Shown here: in pieces, positions 1 through 8,008 of the stretch | Position numbering within the stretch: the first letter of the stretch is position 1 | How the letters are laid out: every line of letters starts with the position of its first letter | Origin: Ichthyophonus hoferi | Lineage: Eukaryota > Opisthokonta > Ichthyosporea > Ichthyophonida > Ichthyophonidae | Direction: 5' to 3' | Length of the DNA: 11,972 bases | NCBI GenBank assembly: GCA_002751075.1 | Contig: NAOQ01000095.1 | Location: forward strand, 161,002-172,973 | The notes under the pieces: model-generated | What the model was told of the DNA's origin: nothing | What the model saw: the letters and a program-made list of their open reading frames with translations, nothing else | Databases searched by the model: none | Program-made: the position numbers and the translations under genes

Positions 1-1590
1 TCAGCTTTTTCTCATCAAGAAAATGCAATTTTTTACGTGTAATAAAGATTCAGTTATGCAATTGGCGATAAATTAATGCACAAGCCTCTACACAATAAAA
101 ATGAGACAAACTCAGACTGTAAACAAAGCCCGGCCTAGTAAGATCATACTTTGTGAATCCTGAAATTGGAGCCAAAGTAGTTTTTAAATTAGATAACAAA
201 GTCGCTCAGTCTATTCCCGCTTAACTTTTGGCGCACAGTAATTTCTCGCCCGATACCGATATGAATTGTACTATACTATATTTCTGCTGCTGTAATCCTA
301 TAGTGTGAGATGTAAGAGATTAAATGTTGCTAAGAATTATAATTAAAGGAGAATATATCAGGAAGGGAGAAGCATAAGGCTATCTAATTATCTAATTATC
401 TAATTAAAGATAATGCGTGCATATCATAAAGTCAGAACATTGTAAAACGCTGATAAACCAATGAAAAGAATAATATTGTTTAAGTGAATTGAGGCTTTTA
501 ATATGAAGGGAAATGTTTCGCAGGTGATCCTGTCATGGTGGGAGGGATCCCTGTCTAACCCAGTGGTCAGAATATGTTGAAACAAGAATATTTAAATAAT
601 TTAAGTATTTTTTTGTATAATTATAATTATATAATATCATTAGAAATTACTACTACATATGTAGTCCGGAAAAAGTAGTTTGTTCAACATTGTGTTAAAT
701 GGCAATTCCAGAGCAATCAAAATTGAACCAGCCAATGGTAGAGGTCCCGCAACTATACTATATTCAGTCATTTCAGATCATATATTTTCGGGTTCAGATA
801 ACTCATTGCTTACGCATCCTGCCAAAGACAAGTACTGCTGATTTGTTTAAGAATACAAATATGTCTTAGCATACCTGTGCTCAGTGTATGCAAAGAAACA
901 CGTTAAACGTCCTTTAGTTTGGTATTTCATCTTCTTCTAAACAAATATAGGTCATAAGAAACCCCAGTCTCTACTAACTATCTTTCCAGGCTACATATGT
1001 AATAATAATTGTCAATAAGATTAAATATTTATATTTATAGCTATATAAAGAAATACCCAAAACAATTAAATATTACTGTTTCAATATCCCCCCTCGGCCT
1101 AGGCAACCCTAGCATAGTCAATTTCCAGATATGCCAATATTATTGATGATTTACATATGACTACATACCATACCACATATATGAAATATGAAGGGTGATC
1201 ATGACATCAACCATATGAATTACTTAATCACAACTCCAAAAACACAAATTCTGCAACCTAAGCTTTACAGCATAAGCAAAGCGTAATCCTGTATAAATTT
1301 ACAGGCAGGGTTAGGGCTAATGCACCCCAACCATCCAATGCAATGATATATTATTATTAATTAGTGTGTTTGTGCAATTTTCATATAATTTGCTCACCAA
1401 CCAACCGTATATTTAGATTCGATCAACCTCGACATTTTATTAGACCAATATCAAATGAAGAGGTTTGGTAAATCCCTTACTTGAAATTGTGATATTTTAC
1501 GCAGACTTAGAGAACCTATTTCATTGGAATATTTGATATATCTCATATTAATCATGTGTATCTACAAAAAGTACATTTAAATTCAGTCTA
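1..1590. other. Intergenic stretch, no supported gene
   Basis: This is AT-rich sequence with frequent stops in all frames. The only features seen are a short tandem repeat at 381-404 and a GC-richer patch near 503-580 that gives a 25-codon frame from an ATG. That patch is too short to call a gene. No RNA gene or mobile-element ends were recognised, and nothing here matches the duplicated units further right. Confidence 0.6.
381..404. repeat. Three perfect copies of an 8-bp repeat (TATCTAAT)
   Basis: Three head-to-tail copies of TATCTAAT occur with no mismatch, followed by TAAA. It is a short simple-sequence array in AT-rich intergenic DNA, and no function is inferred. Confidence 0.9.
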
Positions 1591-1591
1591 T

Positions 1592-1915
1592 TCATTTACT
1601 CGTTATAAGAAAAATACTTAAGTCGTACAACCTGAACATCTGTATCAGGTCACTGGGAAGGCTTCCCGAAAAAAGTGATCCTTCCCACTTCAGCCCAGTC
1701 TCCGATTGGTCTTGGCTATGTACGAATAATTCATTGGTACCCGCAAGTTGAGACAAGATTACGGCGGGCACAAAAGACAACGAATAAATAGCTTGACTCC
1801 GGCTCTCAATAGTCAAACTATTTTTGTACTTTTCCAACCAAAGCTTATAATGTGTTTCTTCCCGGTCAACAAATGAAGCACGAGCAAGACCTTTCCTTTC
1901 TGAATTGACCTTTAG
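1592..1915 (-). other. Orphan open frame on the minus strand, possible exon
   Basis: Read on the minus strand from after a TAG at 1916-1918, this frame stays open for about 107 codons. Its composition is balanced and protein-like (it contains ASFVDREETHYKLW near its start), and its central part is richer in GC than the surroundings. There is no ATG near its start, so it could only be an internal or terminal exon. The right end overlaps the 5' flank of the first DEP-like gene. There the flank of the second gene is related at DNA level, but differences fall at all codon positions and the frame carries a stop in one copy. That argues against the overlap being coding. No family was recognised. 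Confidence 0.2.
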
Positions 1916-1995
1916 CTAAAACTTCATTAGAGGCGCTCTTTCACGCAAATTTTCCAAAACTAAAAAAAATCCTATCTGGCCTTCATAAAACAAGC
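1858..1995 (+). promoter_or_regulatory. Conserved 5' flank of DEP-like gene copy 1
   Basis: About 138 bp before the first DEP-like gene align with 4635-4773 before the second, so this flank was part of the duplicated unit. It probably holds 5' UTR and perhaps promoter sequence. A one-base length difference between the copies, in the A-rich stretch around 1960, breaks any shared reading frame. This favours a non-coding leader and a start at the conserved ATG. No TATA box could be assigned with confidence. Confidence 0.4.
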
Positions 1996-2487
1996 ATGAT
2001 TGACGTCAAAATTAGCAACTTATTTGCTCAGAAAGACCAAATATACTGTGACAGGAAGCAGTTCTCCTTCAACCTATGGTGGGACGATTTGATTTATTGT
2101 TTTAACTTGTGGTCTATGTGCAAATTTGCAGACCCTATGAGTCAACGGCTTCAGGCTAAGCAGGGTGACCCCAATTGCAGAACCGCATACTTTACAGGTG
2201 CAGAAGTAACAGATTGGCTTATGTGGTATATTGACGAGAACCCCTACAAAGGTATCCGTTCGGATGTTCAACACCCGAGAAAAAATATAGCCGCATTCGC
2301 GTCAATTCTTTTGAAACAGAAAGAATTTTTTGAATTTGACCAGAGAAATGATTTTTTTCTCTCTTTATATTATTATTTTAACAAATTAATTCTTGCATTC
2401 CATATGAACGGAATTGTCAACGAGAACTTATTTGTAGACTCAAAGTACCGGGTTTATCATAGAGAGGTCAAACCCTTCAGTTGTTAA
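1996..2487 (+). CDS. DEP-domain-like small protein, copy 1
   Basis: The product has 163 residues in a single exon. What is seen: an N-terminal part rich in aromatic residues (W28, W29, W39); a motif FTGAEVTDWL at about 66-75; a helix-like run RKNIAAFASILLKQ at 95-108; and LFVDSKYRVY at 145-154. Together these follow the DEP fold pattern: the FTG.E..DWL helix, an alanine-rich helix followed by a LL.. turn, and a final F.D...Y.. strand. DEP domains are known to bind membranes or partner proteins in Dishevelled, RGS and Rap-exchange proteins, usually as part of larger chains. Here the domain would make up nearly the whole protein, with an extra Tyr/Phe-rich segment of about 25 residues (118-143) before the last strand. 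The start is chosen because the ATG is conserved in copy 2 and has A at -3. No signal peptide or clear membrane helix is seen. An alternative is an unrelated lineage-specific protein. The DEP call rests on motif reading only. Confidence 0.55.
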   Translation: MIDVKISNLFAQKDQIYCDRKQFSFNLWWDDLIYCFNLWSMCKFADPMSQRLQAKQGDPNCRTAYFTGAEVTDWLMWYIDENPYKGIRSDVQHPRKNIAAFASILLKQKEFFEFDQRNDFFLSLYYYFNKLILAFHMNGIVNENLFVDSKYRVYHREVKPFSC

Positions 2488-2718
2488 TTTGTTTTTAGCT
2501 AACGGCATTGCGTTTTACTTAAATATTTATTTTTAATGGAAGCTGACCAATTTTAAATAATAACGTTGTAGAATAAATAAAATATAGCATAATATAACTT
2601 CAATCTTGACTGGATTTTTCATATATAAAAACGATAGCCTTAATTTTTCTTTGATTATACTAGTAAAAAAATGAAAATACCACATATATATTTACATTTT
2701 TATAAATTCGGTTTATCC
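2488..2718 (+). promoter_or_regulatory. 3' flank of DEP-like gene copy 1
   Basis: This AT-rich sequence after the TAA stop aligns patchily with 5263-5531 after copy 2 and ends in a shared CGGTTTATCC-like stretch. It probably holds the 3' UTR. Homology with the copy-2 unit stops at about 2718, where the copy-1-specific stretch begins. Confidence 0.5.
2572..2581 (+). terminator. Overlapping AATAAA poly(A) signals of copy 1
   Basis: Two overlapping AATAAA hexamers lie about 85-95 bp after the stop of the first DEP-like gene. The matching position after copy 2 has no AATAAA. In AT-rich DNA the hexamer is common by chance, so confidence is moderate. Confidence 0.4.
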
Positions 2719-3876
2719 ATTTTTGGTTATTTTCAATGCTATTAACGGGACTGAAGCCGGGCCTTTATTAATAATTGAGATATATACCAGACCAAATTAA
2801 CGTGGACTTCCCTATTTGATTAGAAATGACGTTTTTAATCAATTGGTGTAAGCATTTATAGATTCCACAAATCGTAGGCTAGTTTGAGCCAGTCTTATTA
2901 ACAGCAGCTGTATAATAGACAACTTAACTTTAAATTCAAATTAAGCTGGATATCATAATGTTGTAACAAGGTATAATGTCTTCTTAAAAAGTTCTGGGCG
3001 CAGTTAATTATATACATAGACCACAGCCAGCCATAGTACTGAAGGAATATGAAAGGATACATACAAATGTTGTTTAACTTATTGCACTAGTCTTCCGCAG
3101 CCTGTTTACGAAGTCAATGACACATCGTTATGAGCAGTCTTCCCATGCAGTGTTATTAGCCGTTTTACCATGAAGTGTTATCAGCAGTTTTTCCATGCAG
3201 TGTTACCCAATGCGTACTTCATAGAAATTCTGTACTTCCGGGTTGCCCTACACACTTTTTATTTGTTTTTCTTTATCTAGAGTGTTGGAACCAATTTAAG
3301 TGTTAATATCCTTTTGCATGCATGTGCAAGTGTGTATGGGTAAGCAATAAGACATATCCCCAAATACTTTTAATTATACACATAATACTTGCTTTTTCGT
3401 TGATTAAAAAGTCCATTTCGCTTACCAAACATTCGACCAATGCCAAGTTATTTTTCTGGCCTATAGCTATGCCCAGGTTATTGCCGTTCACGTTGATACT
3501 GTTCTCTTTTCTAGGATGATGCTTTTTCTCGCAATCTTTTGGGGTAGCTTCTTATATATTTTGTATTTGACAAATCAAACTATTAGGGTATAATATTTTA
3601 TCCCATTAAATCATTATGTAACTAATTAATCATAAACCGCATTAGCTAATCAAACTCACGATAGATCATAGAAACCCACTAAAATTGTCTGATTTTATTC
3701 CAAATACAATACTCTAGTACTCCCAATTAGATCGCGAATTACCATACTTTCACATTGGACGTAACGCATTTCATATAACGCATATCATAGCAAGAATCTA
3801 TCTACTTGTTCTGAGCTTCGATCGGATCTTCTTATTCATCTATGGTTTGTGGTTAGCAATCTTGTACTATTTATCT
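2719..3876. other. Unit-1-specific stretch between gene and module M, no gene
   Basis: About 1.15 kb lies between the 3' flank of DEP-like gene 1 and module M1. It has no counterpart in unit 2, where the flank runs straight into the module. Both edges carry TTTATC (2712-2717 and 3870-3875). No terminal inverted repeats, transposase-like frame or poly(A) tail was recognised. It contains a three-copy 25-bp repeat. Reading frames of 60-65 codons at 3303-3519 overlap on both strands and look random. Confidence 0.55.
3134..3208. repeat. Three-copy 25-bp tandem repeat
   Basis: Three adjacent 25-bp units begin at 3134, 3159 and 3184. Each reads GC[A/C]GT.TT.CCATG.AGTGTTA plus two to three variable bases. 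The units differ at a few positions, so the array is old or relaxed. It lies inside the stretch unique to unit 1. Confidence 0.8.
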
Positions 3877-4540
3877 TAATAGTCGATTGTCAAAGCATCT
3901 CTTATAATTTCAAATATTTGAATGCATGGTCAAAGCAGTGCGAATATTAAGCGAAGCGAGCAGATAATAATTAATCCACCAATTCAAACCTATGTAGAAC
4001 AATGCATTAATGCATACCATAATGTTCAAATAAAATCCGTAAATGTGACACATGACTTGTAATCGATGTATTTCAAGCACCAATGCATTAATAAGTTATC
4101 ATGTCACGGATATAATTGTGCCACATGTACTTGGAACTCGGTGTCAGCATACGATTACAAAAAACAAAATAATTTCTTTCTTGTGTTCATTTATTCACAT
4201 GTTTACGGGGATTTTGTTATCAATTCAAGAAATAAATTTGGTTCTGAATAAAAAAAGCTTCCTTTTGGTCAATAATATGCAAGCCTACTATTGTCAAATA
4301 CTGCGAGAGTCGTCAGAAACTTACAAATTATAACCCATAAATTACAAGACACAGTGTGCCGGCCAACTGAATGAACGGGTTTATCCTATGTATGCAGTGG
4401 AGATGACGCCCATACCTACGATAGGTGAATCGCATGCAAGTTCCAAATTAGGTTGATTCTGCAATAGAAAAGCAAACATTCCATCACAGCTTAGACACTT
4501 TGTATTTGACCACCCTCCAACAAAACATTCATTTTATAAA
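3877..4540. repeat. Module M, copy 1 (duplicated non-coding block)
   Basis: About 660 bp align along their whole length with 5537-6217, with roughly three quarters of bases matching by eye and many small indels. Shared landmarks include CAGATAATAAT, AAATAAAATCCGTAAATG, ACTTGGAACTCGG, GATTTTGTTATCAA, TATTGTCAAATACT and GATAGGTGAAT. Frames in this block are broken differently in the two copies, so it does not look coding. It lies directly upstream of DEP-like gene 2 and may contribute to its promoter. Confidence 0.7.
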
Positions 4541-4634
4541 CACACATAAATAACGCAGGATACAGTAAACTTCCAAAAGAATATTAAAAAGAGTTAAAGA
4601 GGTACCCATTATTTTTTGCACAAACACTTACGGG

Positions 4635-4773
4635 TATTTCCCAATAAATAAATAAAGCACAAGCAAAACCTTCTCTTTCTTCATTGACTTCCGGAAAAAA
4701 CTCTATTAGAGACGCCATTTCACGCAAACATTTTAAAGTCAAAAAACTCCTGTCTGGCCTCCACAAAACCACA
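4635..4773 (+). promoter_or_regulatory. Conserved 5' flank of DEP-like gene copy 2
   Basis: This aligns with 1858-1995 before copy 1. Here the frame of the gene is open upstream to 4684, adding 30 codons with no ATG. The same frame in copy 1 contains stops and is shifted by one base, so the extension is probably chance and the block is read as leader or promoter sequence. Confidence 0.4.
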
Positions 4774-5262
4774 ATGCTTTACGTCAAAATTGGCAACTTA
4801 GCTACTCAGAAAGACCAAATATCTGGTGATAGGAAGCAATTCTCCTTCAACTTATGGTGGGACAATTTGATTCATTGTTTTAACTTGTGGTCTATGTCCA
4901 AATTTGTAGACCCGATGAGTCAACGACTTCAAGCTAGGCATGGTGATCCCAATTGCAGAACCGCGTATTTTACAGGTGCAGAAGTCACAGATTGGCTTGT
5001 GTGGCATATTAGCGAGAACCCTTACAAGGGCCTCTATTCAGATGCTCAACTCAAAAGAGAAAATATAGCTGCACTTGCGTCAATTCTTTTGAAACAGCAC
5101 GAATTTCTTGAATTTGACCAGAAAAATGATTTTTTTCTGTCGTTCTATTATTTTCTTGAAAAGGTAAATAATGCATTTCATAAGGACAAGATGATAAATG
5201 AAGTTTTATTTGTTGACTCTAAGTACCGGGTGTATTACAGAGTTGTTAACCCCTTCAACTGA
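4774..5262 (+). CDS. DEP-domain-like small protein, copy 2
   Basis: The product has 162 residues and is a tandem paralogue of 1996-2487, with about 119 of 162 residues identical by hand alignment. The blocks at 21-30 and 61-70 are unchanged, and FTGAEVTDWL and LFVDSKYRVY are both retained. Most change falls in the segment at about 129-144 before the last strand and at the extreme ends. Counting codons by eye gives about 25 silent and 43 replacement codon differences. Weighted by site numbers this suggests moderate constraint, with replacement changes about half as fast per site as silent ones. The ATG at 4774 aligns with the ATG of copy 1 and has A at -3. The role is unknown beyond the DEP-like fold, which in known proteins mediates membrane or partner docking. 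Confidence 0.55.
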   Translation: MLYVKIGNLATQKDQISGDRKQFSFNLWWDNLIHCFNLWSMSKFVDPMSQRLQARHGDPNCRTAYFTGAEVTDWLVWHISENPYKGLYSDAQLKRENIAALASILLKQHEFLEFDQKNDFFLSFYYFLEKVNNAFHKDKMINEVLFVDSKYRVYYRVVNPFN

Positions 5263-5531
5263 CCATGATGTACGTAGTCAATTCGTTTTTAGTTAGTAGT
5301 ATTGTTTTTTGTTTGAAGATTTATTTTTAATGGGAGTTGGTTAATTTTAAATAATAATAGTATAAAATGAATTATATATAGTATAACGACTACTATCTTA
5401 ACCGGAAATTGCTTTTGAAAAAAAAAAACTATAACCTTAAGCTTTCTACGGTTATACTAATAAAATAATAAAAATATTGAAATACATATATATATAATAT
5501 ATCATTTTATTTTCGTAAATTCAGTTTATCC
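5263..5531 (+). promoter_or_regulatory. 3' flank of DEP-like gene copy 2
   Basis: This AT-rich probable 3' UTR is related to 2488-2718. AATAAA hexamers occur at 5459-5464 and 5467-5472, about 200 bp after the stop and at a different place from those of copy 1. The flank passes directly into module M2 at the shared TTTATCC. Confidence 0.45.
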
Positions 5532-5536
5532 ATTAT

Positions 5537-6217
5537 TAATGGTCGACTGTCAGTACATCTTTCATAATTTCAACTATTTGACAATGTATGGTCAAAGTAG
5601 TGTAAATATTAAGCAAAGCCAGCAGATAATAATCAATCCACAAGTTCGAACCTGTATGGAGCATATGTATTAATCTACACCATAATGCACAAATAAAATC
5701 CGTAAATGAGCTTCATGATTTGCAATTAAAACATTTCAAGGCCTAATGGATATGTGATTTGTTACTGTCACGAATGTAATTGTACCCCATACTTGGAACT
5801 CGGCGTAGACATGTAATTACAAAAAAAAAAAACACAGAAAGATGGCTTCATACTTGTATTCATCTTTCCATTATTTTTTTGTGATTTTGTTATCAAATCA
5901 AGAAGCAGATTTGGTTTTGGATAAAAAACACCTTTCATTTAAACTGTGCAAGCTTAATATTGTCAAATACTACAAGGGTTGTCAGGCCTAGAAATTACAG
6001 GGTGATACTGTGTGCTGTGTCGGCCATTGAATGAAAGATTCTATCTTGCATATGCCAGTTAAGGGGCATAATATGGAGATCATTAAGTATCTGCGATAGG
6101 TGAATTGTGTGCCAGCCAGTACTATATTAGGTTTATTTTGTAATAAAAAAACAAGCATTCTGTTATTGCTTAGGCATTTCGTACTTGCCAACCCTCCGAC
6201 ATAACCTTTATTTTTCA
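5537..6217. repeat. Module M, copy 2 (duplicated non-coding block)
   Basis: This is the second copy of the block at 3877-4540, joined directly to the 3' flank of DEP-like gene 2. Similarity ends near 6217, at different points from the gene 5' flank, so a third gene copy does not follow. A minus-strand frame of 111 codons (5988-6323) runs mostly through this block. Its counterpart in M1 is not kept open, so it is not called as a gene. Confidence 0.7.
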
Positions 6218-7070
6218 TGCACGATATCTTGAAGCTCATTTCCATAGCTTCCATACTTAGGACTGTAGTTTTTTCTTCAACTTGCTTTTCATTTTTAGTT
6301 TTTATAGTGGCCCCGTCTTCCAAATGTAATTGGTAACGAAATTAAAGGATCTATTGGATGTACTAATCTGAGAATATATTAGATAAGATCTGCCAAAATA
6401 AAATGCCGAGATAATTGAGTGTGGCTTGGCCAATAATAAGACACCTATGCAATTAAAGTAATGGAATATTTCATTAACTGAAGGAAGAGCCGCCAAGATG
6501 TCGGTCATTGGTCCTTGCATTAGAAATGCTTATTTAGTTCAAACTTGATAGAATGGTTCACACCAGTTCTAATTTTATTTTACATCATTATGCTCAAACC
6601 TTTGTTTTTTATGCTTGCTTTGGGGGTCATACAGTCAACAGTGTCACTGCTAAATAGCTTAATATTACTAGGATAGAAAAATTGTGTTAATGATATTTAA
6701 AAGCAATTACATACAGGGCTTATTAATGCTAAATTTTATGATGAACACATACATCATCCTCTTTTACCATATCCATTAGCATTCTAATCTCATCTATAAT
6801 AACTAAAATTCGTCATCTAACTCGCCTCTTGCACTTCCAATCATTTTACTATGCATAGGTTTACATCCTAAGCCGTTCCATTGATTGCTTGTATTATGTG
6901 CAAGTAAAAACTAAAGTAAGAACGGACATAACGTCCGAGGTTTAAGTTACATTAATACATGTATTACAATACCATTTTTTAAAAGATTAATATTAATCGA
7001 TCGTGCGATTTAATTGTCGATTAGTAGGAGATTAACATGAATCTATAATAGAATGTATAGATAGGATAGT
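6218..7070. other. Intergenic stretch, no supported gene
   Basis: AT-rich sequence between the duplicated units and the promoter-like cluster. It holds one weak minus-strand exon candidate (6445-6520) and a short inverted repeat CGGAC-ATAAC-GTCCG near 6923-6938. No RNA gene or transposon end was recognised. Confidence 0.5.
6445..6520 (-). other. Weak candidate first exon on the minus strand
   Basis: From an ATG at 6520, 25 codons with a protein-like, GC-richer composition (MQGPMTDILAALPSV at the start) lead to an in-frame GCATAG|GTGTCTT donor-like site. No downstream exon could be joined in a stop-free frame, and no family was recognised. It may be a fragment or chance. Confidence 0.15.
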
Positions 7071-7077
7071 GCCCTTT

Positions 7078-7200
7078 TGACGTCATATTGTACTTAGCTC
7101 AACCAATATGTTGGATTTAGCGAAATATTGCTTCCATGAGCCATAACATTCTTCGTCACGCCTGCAACATGCTGACTATATAGTGACGTGGGTATATAAA
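7078..7200 (+). promoter_or_regulatory. Promoter-like cluster: CRE, CCAAT, CRE half-site, TATA box
   Basis: In order on the plus strand: a perfect palindromic TGACGTCA (7078-7085), CCAAT (7103-7107) within CCAATATGTTGG, an inverted CRE-like CGTCACG (7154-7160), TGACGTGG (7184-7191) and TATATAAA (7193-7200). Spacing and order resemble an animal RNA polymerase II promoter responding to CREB/ATF-type bZIP factors. The TATA box lies about 550 bp before the proposed ATG at 7747, so the leader would be long or contain an intron. This is inferred from motifs only. Confidence 0.4.
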
Positions 7201-7746
7201 TTACTACATATACCTGCACATACGATTTTTAGGAGTTGCTTGTAGGAGAAGAACTAGAATGTAACAAGGGATTAGATGATAGGTGACAAAACGTATTCTG
7301 GAGATACAAGACTTCTTTATCTTAGTTTATATATCATAAGGTTATGGGCATAATACAACCAAGTACTGTATCTACCATAGCATAATCTATACGTACTTAC
7401 ATGCATATACTACCCCTGACACTCAGGTCCAGCACTCCCTCTACCTTTAATATACTACAGAACATACACATCATAAAACACGTGCATTCTGAATTACCTC
7501 TGTATCCTATATACATGTAATATCATACCCATTATTAGCAGACCAATCAGTCTCGTGAAAATTTCCATGAACATAAACCTGTCACCTACAACTGCACAGT
7601 TATCCCATTTACATTTTAATTTACATTTATTTTTATATAGCATACACCTAATATTGGTTTCATCTAACGTAATCGATTATTTAAAGTTCATCATATTAAA
7701 TAATAACACAGAGAAGCATATAACATTGAAAACATACACACACAGA
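7201..7746 (+). other. Presumed 5' leader of the OB-fold gene
   Basis: About 545 bp lie between the TATA-like box and the proposed start codon. The reading frame of exon 1 is open upstream back to about 7475 but reads as AT-driven sequence without a credible start. A short 5' exon or an intron may lie here, and no donor/acceptor pair could be chosen with confidence. Confidence 0.35.
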
Positions 7747-8008
7747 ATGATTAATAATGAAAATAAAATAGCTGGTACAGTGTTGCGGTTGCTATGGGCC
7801 TTACCTAGCAACCTTGACATCATTAGCGGTGTTCCATGTGTGATAGGAGTATGTATCAATTGTGGGTCTACAAGTGTGTTAGGACGTCTGCAACTTGATG
7901 GATATGAGAGGTATTGTCGTGCTTGTGGTAGGGATATAGGGAAAGGGGAGGTGACTCTATGCTATAGATTAAGATTGAGCATTGATTTTGAAGGCGAAGA
8001 GCGTGTGG
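7747..8008 (+). CDS. Exon 1: zinc ribbon of the OB-fold gene
   Basis: Codes residues 1-87 and the first base of codon 88. It carries VCINCGS and YCRACGRD, the two CxxC knuckles of a zinc ribbon, then CYRLRLSIDFEGEERV. The donor is GTGG|GTAGGT. The ATG at 7747 is the closest one upstream and has A at -3. An acceptor-like GGTACAG just before 7781 leaves open that the true exon begins there and the start lies further upstream. Base composition rises clearly at about 7770, where coding seems to begin. Confidence 0.6.

Noticed and set aside
508-552. Short frame on the plus strand containing KCFAGDPVMVGGIPV, which resembles the GDIVIGGLFPVH motif of class C GPCR ligand domains.
   Set aside because: Only about 18 codons between stops, no splice sites that extend it and no other receptor motifs nearby. 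Too short to separate from chance.
1302-1322. GGGTTAGGG, a telomere-like motif.
   Set aside because: Only about one and a half copies of the TTAGGG unit; not an array.
1656-1670. Inverted repeat GGGAAG-G-CTTCCC, considered as a terminator hairpin.
   Set aside because: Single short palindrome without a T tract or nearby supported gene end; eukaryotic context.
3303-3519. Overlapping frames of 62 and 65 codons on both strands.
   Set aside because: Short, hydrophobic AT-driven translations with no motif and no counterpart elsewhere.
2712-3876. The unit-1 block as a recognised transposon (MITE, LINE, SINE or LTR type).
   Set aside because: No inverted or direct terminal repeats beyond TTTATC, no poly(A) tail, no A/B boxes and no reverse-transcriptase or transposase motifs were seen.
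4052-4333. Plus-strand 93-codon frame in module M1.
   Set aside because: The aligned region of M2 does not keep it open, and no motif is present.
4584-4772. Minus-strand frame upstream of DEP-like gene 2 that looks similar to part of the minus frame at 1592-1915.
   Set aside because: The similarity follows from the DNA duplication. Differences fall at first, second and third codon positions alike and one copy has a stop, so a coding minus strand is not supported.
5641-5655. GTTCGAACC, resembling a tRNA T-loop/B box.
   Set aside because: No A box, anticodon arm or acceptor stem can be formed around it, and the matching sequence in M1 reads AATTCAAACC.
5988-6323. Minus-strand 111-codon open frame.
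   Set aside because: It lies mostly inside module M2, and the matching frame in M1 is interrupted. The only protein-like part is a short Lys/Glu-rich stretch at 6200-6323.
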